From QYOJ01 sp964642545 (GTDB taxonomy: Bacteria; Bacteroidota; Bacteroidia; Bacteroidales; FEN-979): a DNA stretch of 64,000 nt. How positions within the stretch are numbered: position 1 is the stretch's first letter; the number at the start of each line of letters is the position of its first letter. The stretch spans positions 1-64,000 of the forward strand of contig CAZXQU010000005.1 of NCBI GenBank assembly GCA_964642545.1, read 5' to 3'. Below the pieces are notes generated by a model. It did no database searches. It saw only the letters and a list, made by a program, of their open reading frames with translations, and was not told the DNA's origin. A program made the translations under genes and the position numbers. Positions 26,001 to 31,419 of the stretch are shown one piece after another.

Positions 26001-26769
26001 CCTCTATTCTGAAAAGGAGGTTTCCGGCAATGGCGCCATCGCCCTGATGAATTTGGCTATGATCACCGGGAAACTTGGAAAAACCGCCAACGGGTTGATT
26101 GTCCTGAAAGAGAAGAATAACGCACAGGGGCTGTTCGACATGGGTATCAACCGGAAGTATGGCGTAGGGGGCAGGAGCCTGACTGATACAGCCTACCTGA
26201 AACACCTCATGGAAGCCTGGAAGGTTGATTCAATACCGGGTCCTGATCTTGTATGCCTCAAAACGAACCTCACGCTAGGGAAGATCAAAAACATCTTTAT
26301 CTTTGGGGAAGATCCCGTGGGATGCGACATTACCGGATCCTATTCCACATTGATTGAACAAATCCCGTTCAAAGTAGTTCAGGATTATTTCATGACGGAT
26401 ACGGCGAAGATGGCCGACCTGATTCTGCCAGCTTCATTCCCAACGGAAATTGGGGGCACCTTCTCCAATACACAGAAGGTAATCCTGGAGTTTGACAAGG
26501 TTTTGCCTTCCCGTTTGGCGATGGATTCCATTCAGCAGCTCATCAAGACCCTGAAACGTTTCGGGTTGAATGGAGTGGAGAGCAGGGAGGATGTTTTCTC
26601 TGAGATCATCCAGCTGCTGCCGCAAACGGAGGAGGAGATGCCGGTTGAGAAACTCTCGCTGACGTACAGCGTTGACGATAATCCCAACCGTGCCTTTAAC
26701 TTCGGATGCGACTACCTTGTGAAGCGATTTGAAGAGGAGTTTGAAAACCGAATGAAAAATGGAAATTAG
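23056..26769 (+). CDS. NuoG-like/NfnB-like fusion subunit, candidate bifurcating oxidoreductase
   Basis: A 1237-residue iron-sulfur flavoprotein. Residues 1-75 are a NuoG-type [2Fe-2S] domain (C38, C49, C52, C66). About 95-170 carry the GltD/NfnB Fe-S region (CIGPCKQTCPAGVDVQGYI, PLPAICGRVC). About 195-540 form FAD and NAD(P) folds (AVIGAGPGGLSVGYF; AVVGGGNTAMDCCR; FAAGDGVTGPAT). Next come CLECGC, two [4Fe-4S] motifs (CILCSRCVRIC, CESCGMCISTC) and a molybdopterin-oxidoreductase-like C-terminal half with a CNYCSIGC cluster site but no (Se)Cys Mo ligand where formate dehydrogenases have one, so a formate dehydrogenase role is unlikely. With the NuoE- and NuoF-like genes it resembles the Stn/Nfn class of bifurcating transhydrogenases (inference). 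Stop codon lies in an 8-bp tandem array. Confidence 0.85.
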   Translation: MSEQSLNIILDGKIVKGTPGETILQLATRNGIEIPTLCNDNRLEPYSSCFVCVVAVEGMRGHQPSCSTRITEGMKITTFNESIRKSRKMALELMLSNHYADCIGPCKQTCPAGVDVQGYISLIEKGNYSDAIALIKETNPLPAICGRVCVRPCEKECRRNLLDEGSPVGIDYLKRFAADWDLASPDKFVPDIKPSTGKKVAVIGAGPGGLSVGYFMQIQGHQVDIFEAAPHPGGWLRYGIPEYRLPNDILDQEVKNITDLGVQIFYNKKLGENLSYKEIAEKYDATVLTIGSQIGTGVGCEGDDAGNVFSGIDFLKNMEVTEQHYDFSGKTIAVVGGGNTAMDCCRTSIRCHADKVYVIYRRTEKEMPANPIEIHESKLEGVEYLFLTLPQKINKNAKGEVETVTCIRMELGEPDASGRRRPVPIEGSEFDIKVDYILAAIGQKTDVNCIDDINTTTSTGELKINKWGDIDADRNTLQTGIPSVFAAGDGVTGPATIIEAIAQARVAAHSANQYLMGEEITPGNKPFTSKRENFKKQVKEDFLGAFDSQIREEMPVLDADQRMNFDEVELGYAGEEVALHETQRCLECGCNAFFDCDLQQYSTDYNADQKGFAGAYKEYQVDFRHPYIEIDNNKCILCSRCVRICREVVGANALGLVNRGFETYVSPSMGDSLQDTYCESCGMCISTCPTGAISENVLFKPGPVRTTAAETICNYCSIGCSLNLNHLNGFVMNVTGTTGLVNEKGNICRFPRFGYSYLNDRNRIISPMKRVNRKFEKITFEEAFRIMFEKIRSVDPDDNVFFAGARLTNEELYLVQKLARAGAKTGNIGSFHYLSRWQAYRMDESMNTSFGEIDQASKIFLVGSEINRDNAVAGFMVSNARAMKHIPVVLVTTREENAMAHKVDKIIEVKSYYYFTKAVNHFLLTNKMENTLFLRDRVDGLSEYKEQMATEDYPALLANAGITAEVVKNFAEEYNNELNGIILYSEKEVSGNGAIALMNLAMITGKLGKTANGLIVLKEKNNAQGLFDMGINRKYGVGGRSLTDTAYLKHLMEAWKVDSIPGPDLVCLKTNLTLGKIKNIFIFGEDPVGCDITGSYSTLIEQIPFKVVQDYFMTDTAKMADLILPASFPTEIGGTFSNTQKVILEFDKVLPSRLAMDSIQQLIKTLKRFGLNGVESREDVFSEIIQLLPQTEEEMPVEKLSLTYSVDDNPNRAFNFGCDYLVKRFEEEFENRMKNGN

Positions 26770-26802
26770 GAAATTAGGAAACTAGGAAATTAGGAAAATA
26801 GG
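26761..26802. repeat. 8-bp tandem repeat, five units, over a stop codon
   Basis: GGAAATTA, GGAAATTA, GGAAACTA, GGAAATTA, GGAAAATA run in tandem. The array starts in the second-last codon of the NuoG-like gene and supplies its TAG (26767-26769). Confidence 0.9.
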
Positions 26803-26818
26803 TTATTTAAGTTTTACA

Positions 26819-26847
26819 TGAAACCTGAAACCCTGAAACCTGAAACA
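26819..26847. repeat. 7-bp tandem repeat (TGAAACC), four units
   Basis: TGAAACC at 26819-26825 and 26826-26832, a one-base insertion, TGAAACC at 26834-26840, then TGAAACA. It lies between the 8-bp array and the start of the ferritin-like gene, so two unrelated arrays sit in one 86-bp gap. Confidence 0.85.
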
Positions 26848-26855
26848 AACCAAAT

Positions 26856-27311
26856 ATGATCGAATTTAACAACATCAGCGATGTTCTCGATTTTGCGATC
26901 GGGGAGGAACAGGCAGCTGTAGAGTTTTACCTGAAACTGGCAGAATTGTCGAAAAATGAACAGGTTCAAAAAATCTTCTATGATTTTGCCGAAGAGGAGA
27001 TGAAGCACAAGGCGAAATTAATAGAGGTGAAGATCAATGGTGCAACGGTGTTTGGGAACATTCCCATTGTTGACATGAAATTAGCGGATTACCTGGTAGA
27101 TGTAAAAGCAACACCAGATATGTCATACGAGAAAGCCCTGATACTGGCAATGAAAAAGGAGAAGGCTGCTTTCAAGCTCTATACTGCATTGGCCGACCGT
27201 GCCAAACAACCGGAGATGCAGGAGATGTTCCGTCATCTGGCGATGGAAGAGTCAAAACACAAGATGCAGTTTGAAATTGAGTACGACGACTATATCCTGA
27301 GGGAAAATTAA
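26856..27311 (+). CDS. Rubrerythrin-like ferritin-fold protein
   Basis: A 151-residue four-helix protein with two carboxylate-bridged di-iron half-sites: EEQAAVEFY with EEEMKHK, and KKEKAAFKLY with MEESKHK (E-x-x-H pattern). The rubredoxin domain of classical rubrerythrins is missing, so this is the single-domain ferritin-like form, which usually acts in peroxide reduction or iron handling in anaerobes. Its position after the NuoEFG-like genes suggests oxidative protection of the iron-sulfur complex. Co-transcription is uncertain because two repeat arrays separate it from the upstream gene. Confidence 0.85.
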   Translation: MIEFNNISDVLDFAIGEEQAAVEFYLKLAELSKNEQVQKIFYDFAEEEMKHKAKLIEVKINGATVFGNIPIVDMKLADYLVDVKATPDMSYEKALILAMKKEKAAFKLYTALADRAKQPEMQEMFRHLAMEESKHKMQFEIEYDDYILREN

Positions 27312-27598
27312 GAGATATACTCCATGATCCCGAAGTAGATATGCCACGCCAGCTCCTTCTGAAACTCAGGATCTTTGTCTTTGTCCCCATCTGAGAAATC
27401 ATATCGCAGCTTAAGGCTTAGGTTGTTATAAAGGAGCTCTACTTTAATTGCAATCATCTCTGCAAGTCGGTCTGACTTGGTTGTTCCCTTTGTTATGTAT
27501 ATCTCGAACCCTCTGGCCTGGCTGTTAAATGCATTTGAGTGGATGGAGATAAAATCTTCATTATCTTTGAATCCGCAGGAGAGAAAATTAGATCGTAA
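27308..27598 (-). pseudogene. Remnant of a phage-type N-acetylmuramoyl-L-alanine amidase
   Basis: A 96-codon open stretch without a start codon, preceded by an in-frame TGA (27599-27601). The translation contains FISIHSNAFNSQARGFEIYI and later TKSDRLAEMI and YDFSDGDKDKD, which correspond to the conserved catalytic-half blocks of Amidase_3 enzymes of the phage-like kind. The block with the C-terminal catalytic Glu is missing: the reading jumps from DKDPEF to a terminal helix (AWHIYFGIMEYIS). The N-terminal half with the first zinc ligands is gone. It lies antisense in the gap between the ferritin-like and second receiver genes, so it is a decayed fragment, not an active cell-wall hydrolase. 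Confidence 0.75.
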
Positions 27599-27603
27599 TC
27601 AAG

Positions 27604-30585
27604 ATGACAGAGAAGGCCAAAACAAGATCAATACTGGATCATAAAAAGTACTATTTCGCTGATACACAGTTCAACCTGATGATGGAGAAGCGAATTTACC
27701 AGATTCTGCTGATCTCAAGTACGTACGATGCCTTTATGCTGGAAGAGGATGGCCGTATTGATGAACAGATCTTCATGGAGTATGTCTCCCTGAACCTACG
27801 GTACCCCCCACAGTTTATCAAGGTAACATCTGAAGAGGAGGCCTTTGCCGTATTGGAAGACAAACATGTGGAGCTGATTATTTCGATGCTAAGCATTGAG
27901 AAATCAGATACATTCGACCTCGCTCTTCGGATTAAAGAGAAGTACGCAAAGATCCCGATCGTTGCTCTAACGCCTTTTTCCCGAGAATCTAGCCTGAAAT
28001 TAACCCAGAAAGACCTGAGTGCTATTGATTATGTCTTCTCCTGGTTGGGGAATGCTGATATCATGTTGGCGATCATCAAGTTGATTGAGGATAAAATGAA
28101 TATTGATCAGGATGTCAGGCAGGGAGTGCAGGCAATCTTGCTGGTTGAGGACTCCATCCGGTTCTATTCAAGTTACCTTCCTAACATCTATAAAATCATC
28201 TTCAAACAATCCAAGGCATTTATGGCAGAAGGGTTGAATGAACACCAGAAGATGCTCAGAATGAGGGGTCGGGCTAAAATATTGTTGGCAACGAATTATG
28301 AGGAGGCAGTGGAGTTATGGGAAAAGTACCACCATAATTTGCTTGGAATTATTACCGATATCAGTTTTAAACGCCAGGGAGAAACGGATAAAACAGCTGG
28401 GATCAAGTTTGTAAAGAAGATTCGATCAGAAGATGAGTTTATGCCGGTCCTGTTTCAGTCTTCCGATGCAGAATACAAGGAAGTAGCACACCAGATGAGA
28501 GTGGGTTTTGTTAATAAAGTTTCCAAAACCCTTTCAATGGAGTTGCGAAATTATATTAACGAGCACTTCTCCTTTGGTGATTTTGTTTTCATTGACCCCA
28601 AAAATGGCCGGGAGATAAGCCGCGTGGCTGATTTGCGAACGATGCAGGAACGTATCTTTGAAATCCCCGACGACTCGCTACTCTATCTCATGCAGCGAAA
28701 TAGGTTTTCTAAATGGCTAAACGCTAGGGCATTATTTCCGATAGCGGAATTGTTCGCCGAAGGATCTGTTTCCCACTTTCAAGATATGGATGAAGCCAAA
28801 CGCTACATCTACGACTCAATTAAAGCTTTCAGGATCAATAAGGCGAGAGGAGTCATTGCTGATTTCGATCGGGAACGATACGATGAATTCCTCCATTTCG
28901 GCCGGATTGGAGAGGGGTCAATTGGTGGGAAAGCAAGAGGTTTGGCTTTTCTCGACTCGTTGATTAAACGTAACAGGTTAGCCGATAAATACAATGGGGT
29001 GACCATTTCGATTCCGCGTACGGTAGTGATTGGAACTGATATCTTTGATGAATTCATGGAGGAGAACAATTTATATGAGATTGCTTTGTCGAATCGCAGT
29101 GACAGAGAAATTCTGGATCATTTTGTTGCCGCCCGGTTGCCATTCAGGATCCACGAAGATCTCTATACCTTTATCACCTGCATCCGTAACCCTGTGGCAA
29201 TCAGGTCCTCTTCTTTACTTGAAGATTCCCACTACCAGCCATTTGCCGGGATCTATTCGACATATATGATTCCGAATATCCGGTTCAACGACCGGTTAAT
29301 GATTGAGAAGCTGAGTGAAGCAGTCAAAAGCGTTTATGCATCTACCTTCTTCCATGACAGCAAAGCATACATGGCCGCAACGTTGAATATGATTGATGAG
29401 GAGAAGATGGCGATTGTTCTTCAGGAGGTTACCGGCAAGCAGTATGGTAACCGTTTTTATCCTACGATTTCAGGTGTCGCCCGATCGATCAACTTTTATC
29501 CTATCGCACCTGAGGAGCCGGGAGATGGCATTGCAAATATTGCTTTTGGACTTGGAAAGTATATTGTCGATGGCGGAAACGGTATCAGATTCTCTCCGCG
29601 TTACCCGAAAAAAATATTACAACTCTCCACTCCTGAGTTGGCACTTACTGAAACCCAGAAAACCTTTTATGCATTGGATTTGAATCCTGACAGTTTCCAT
29701 GCTGATTGTGATGAGACGATCAATTTACTTAAACTTAAAGTCAAAGATGCCGAGAGCGATCCTGTGTTGAAACTGGTGGCATCAACCTACGATTACAACG
29801 CACACTCACTTCGGGATGGCATGCTGGCATCCGGGAAACGGTTGATTACCTTCTCAAATATTCTGACACACGACACATTCCCTCTGGCAAAGATTCTACA
29901 AGAGATTTTAGAGATTGGACAAAAGGAGATGAGTAAACCGGTGGAGATTGAGTTTGCAGTGAATCTAGATGTTCCAAAAGGGGAACCACGACTGTTTAGC
30001 ATCCTTCAGATCCGTCCGATTGCCGGGCGTGATGAAACCCTTCACCTCGATCCCAAAACGATAGAGCAGGATGAGACTATCCTAATCTCAAATGCAGCAT
30101 TGGGCAATGGGATTATCAATGATATCTCAGACATTGTTTACATCAAGCCTGAAGTTTTTGATGCTTCAAAAAGTATGCAGTTCGCGGCTCAGTTGGAGAA
30201 AATCAATGATCGTTTTCTGGAGGATAAAAAAAACTACATTCTGATTGGCCCTGGCCGTTGGGGTTCCAGTGATCCCTGGCTTGGCATTCCCATCCGATGG
30301 CCACAGATCTCTGCTGCCCGACTCATTGTGGAGTCAAGCCTGGAAAACTACCGGATCGATCCCAGTCAGGGAACACACTTCTTCCAGAATCTAACCTCTT
30401 TCCGGGTCGGATATTTCACAATCAACTCATTTATTGGAGAGGGTTCATACAATATCGGTTTCCTGAACAGCCAGCCCGCATTATGGGAGAATGAGTTCAT
30501 CAGGCACGTTCGGTTTGAGACAAATTGCAAAATTGCCCTGGATGGAAAAAAGAGCTTTGGGGTGGTATTCAAGCCAATCCTATGA
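27604..30585 (+). CDS. Double receiver, PPDK/PEPS-type ATP-grasp fusion protein (paralogue)
   Basis: A 993-residue paralogue of the 16666 protein without the two sensor modules. Residues about 30-165 are a degenerate receiver. About 178-320 are a full receiver with ILLVEDSIRF, D252 (IITD), FQSS and NK. From about 440 the PPDK_N ATP-grasp domain follows (GGKARGLAF, AIRSSSLLEDS, QPFAGIYSTY, ILQIRPI), then the same C-terminal ILIGPGRWGSSDPW module. The phosphohistidine domain is again absent. It begins 3 bp after an antisense pseudogene remnant and is followed by a RAYT transposase. Two such proteins flanking one redox operon imply a shared signalling circuit, but this is inference. Confidence 0.8.
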   Translation: MTEKAKTRSILDHKKYYFADTQFNLMMEKRIYQILLISSTYDAFMLEEDGRIDEQIFMEYVSLNLRYPPQFIKVTSEEEAFAVLEDKHVELIISMLSIEKSDTFDLALRIKEKYAKIPIVALTPFSRESSLKLTQKDLSAIDYVFSWLGNADIMLAIIKLIEDKMNIDQDVRQGVQAILLVEDSIRFYSSYLPNIYKIIFKQSKAFMAEGLNEHQKMLRMRGRAKILLATNYEEAVELWEKYHHNLLGIITDISFKRQGETDKTAGIKFVKKIRSEDEFMPVLFQSSDAEYKEVAHQMRVGFVNKVSKTLSMELRNYINEHFSFGDFVFIDPKNGREISRVADLRTMQERIFEIPDDSLLYLMQRNRFSKWLNARALFPIAELFAEGSVSHFQDMDEAKRYIYDSIKAFRINKARGVIADFDRERYDEFLHFGRIGEGSIGGKARGLAFLDSLIKRNRLADKYNGVTISIPRTVVIGTDIFDEFMEENNLYEIALSNRSDREILDHFVAARLPFRIHEDLYTFITCIRNPVAIRSSSLLEDSHYQPFAGIYSTYMIPNIRFNDRLMIEKLSEAVKSVYASTFFHDSKAYMAATLNMIDEEKMAIVLQEVTGKQYGNRFYPTISGVARSINFYPIAPEEPGDGIANIAFGLGKYIVDGGNGIRFSPRYPKKILQLSTPELALTETQKTFYALDLNPDSFHADCDETINLLKLKVKDAESDPVLKLVASTYDYNAHSLRDGMLASGKRLITFSNILTHDTFPLAKILQEILEIGQKEMSKPVEIEFAVNLDVPKGEPRLFSILQIRPIAGRDETLHLDPKTIEQDETILISNAALGNGIINDISDIVYIKPEVFDASKSMQFAAQLEKINDRFLEDKKNYILIGPGRWGSSDPWLGIPIRWPQISAARLIVESSLENYRIDPSQGTHFFQNLTSFRVGYFTINSFIGEGSYNIGFLNSQPALWENEFIRHVRFETNCKIALDGKKSFGVVFKPIL

Positions 30586-30605
30586 ATGTTTAAAAAAAAT
30601 TAAAT

Positions 30606-30643
30606 CCAACGTATAACCTTTTGCCCCTTAACCGGATTAATGG
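30606..30643 (-). repeat. Dispersed 38-bp REP-like element, copy 2
   Basis: Reverse-orientation copy of 891-928 (35 of 38 identical). It ends next to the hairpin at 30640-30657 and lies immediately upstream of the RAYT transposase gene, the arrangement expected for a REP and its mobilising enzyme. Confidence 0.75.
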
Positions 30644-30657
30644 CTAAAAAAAGCCAT
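30640..30657 (+). promoter_or_regulatory. Hairpin containing the RAYT start codon
   Basis: ATGGCT (30640-30645) and AGCCAT (30652-30657) form a perfect 6-bp stem with an A6 loop. The first two bases of the RAYT ATG (30656-30658) are in the right arm, so folding of the mRNA would hide the start codon and keep transposase synthesis low. Confidence 0.45.
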
Positions 30658-31219
30658 GAAAACAACAATTCTGGAGCCGGGTAAATTTTATCACATTTAT
30701 AATCGGGCCAAAAACGGGAACCCATTATTCCCCGAAGACGAAGACATCCAGTTCTTCCTGAAACTCTACAAAACACACATCGTCCCTGTTGCGGAGACTT
30801 GGGCATACTGTATCCTCGACGACCATGTCCATTTTCTGGTTAGATTAAAAGAGGATCTGAATGGCAATGCATACAAACCATTTGCGTTGCTCTTCAACTC
30901 CTACGCTAAGGGCTATCACAAGAAAAACGGAAGTGAGGGAAAACTTTTCAAATTCAAACTCAAGCGTGTTGAGATCCACAGAGAAACGGTCTTACGGGAT
31001 GTGATCCGTTACATCAACCAAAATGCCCGCAAACATGGGTTGGTTGAGGATTGTTCCCGGTACAGGTACTCCTCCTTTCGCGCTACTGTCACCACCTGGC
31101 CTACTTTGATTCCTAAGGAAGAGATTCTCAGGCGATTTGGCAATAGGGAGATGTTATCTCATATCCTGGCCGAACCAGTGAAGGAGAAAGGGTTGAAGAT
31201 GTACCTGCTTGAAGAATGA
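30656..31219 (+). CDS. REP-associated tyrosine transposase (RAYT, Y1_Tnp family)
   Basis: A 187-residue single-domain HUH nuclease of the IS200-like Y1 group. The N-terminal PGKFYHIYNRAKNG block, the HUH-type DDHVHFLVRL (about residues 57-66) and the C-terminal YINQNARKHGL...YRYSSFRAT block are those of domesticated RAYTs, which act on REP palindromes in single-stranded DNA (family knowledge). No terminal inverted repeats of an IS are visible, which favours a single-copy domesticated gene over an insertion sequence. A copy of the 38-bp element abuts it. Its stop codon overlaps an ACGAATT tandem array. Confidence 0.88.
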   Translation: MKTTILEPGKFYHIYNRAKNGNPLFPEDEDIQFFLKLYKTHIVPVAETWAYCILDDHVHFLVRLKEDLNGNAYKPFALLFNSYAKGYHKKNGSEGKLFKFKLKRVEIHRETVLRDVIRYINQNARKHGLVEDCSRYRYSSFRATVTTWPTLIPKEEILRRFGNREMLSHILAEPVKEKGLKMYLLEE

Positions 31220-31238
31220 CGAATTACGAATTACGAAT
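31219..31238. repeat. 7-bp tandem repeat (ACGAATT), 2.9 units
   Basis: ACGAATT at 31219-31225 and 31226-31232, then ACGAAT. The first base is the last base of the RAYT stop codon. The same unit appears in the other orientation at 38849-38876. Confidence 0.8.
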
Positions 31239-31257
31239 GAGGGATGTGTTGATAGGA

Positions 31258-31414
31258 TTATAGGTTGGTCTCAAGAAAGGAAGCGACAGCTCTGAGGCAG
31301 GATCTGCAGGTTTCAGTATAGTCAATATTCTTTGCCATAGGTAGCGAGAATCGATTGGGCGCAGTTGTATCCCTGTTTGAATTGATCCATGGTTTCTTCC
31401 GTTCTGTTTTGCAT
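31258..31414 (-). pseudogene. Decayed C_GCAxxG_C_C family gene
   Basis: From the ATG at 31414 a 30-residue frame (MQNRTEETMDQFKQGYNCAQ then SILATYGKEY) ends in TGA at 31322-31324. About 10 bases later, a second open piece reads TETCRSCLRAVASFLETNL before a TAA at 31258-31260. The first piece matches the start (F..GYNCAQS) and the second the end (C..C) of the small redox/metal-binding C_GCAxxG_C_C family, with the middle, including the GCAxxG motif, deleted. It is likely non-functional. It lies just upstream of the heparinase start codon on the same strand (5 bp). Confidence 0.65.
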
Positions 31415-31419
31415 AGTAA

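Noticed and set aside
23056..26769. Catalytic formate dehydrogenase alpha subunit
   Set aside because: The [4Fe-4S] motif is kept, but no Cys or selenocysteine occurs at the molybdenum-ligand position, and an NfnB-type flavoprotein occupies the N-terminal half.
27308..27598. Functional antisense small gene
   Set aside because: There is no start codon after the upstream in-frame stop, and internal catalytic blocks are missing, so it is treated as a remnant.
30656..31219. Complete insertion sequence
   Set aside because: No terminal inverted repeats or target-site duplications are visible around the RAYT gene; it is best read as a domesticated single-copy transposase.
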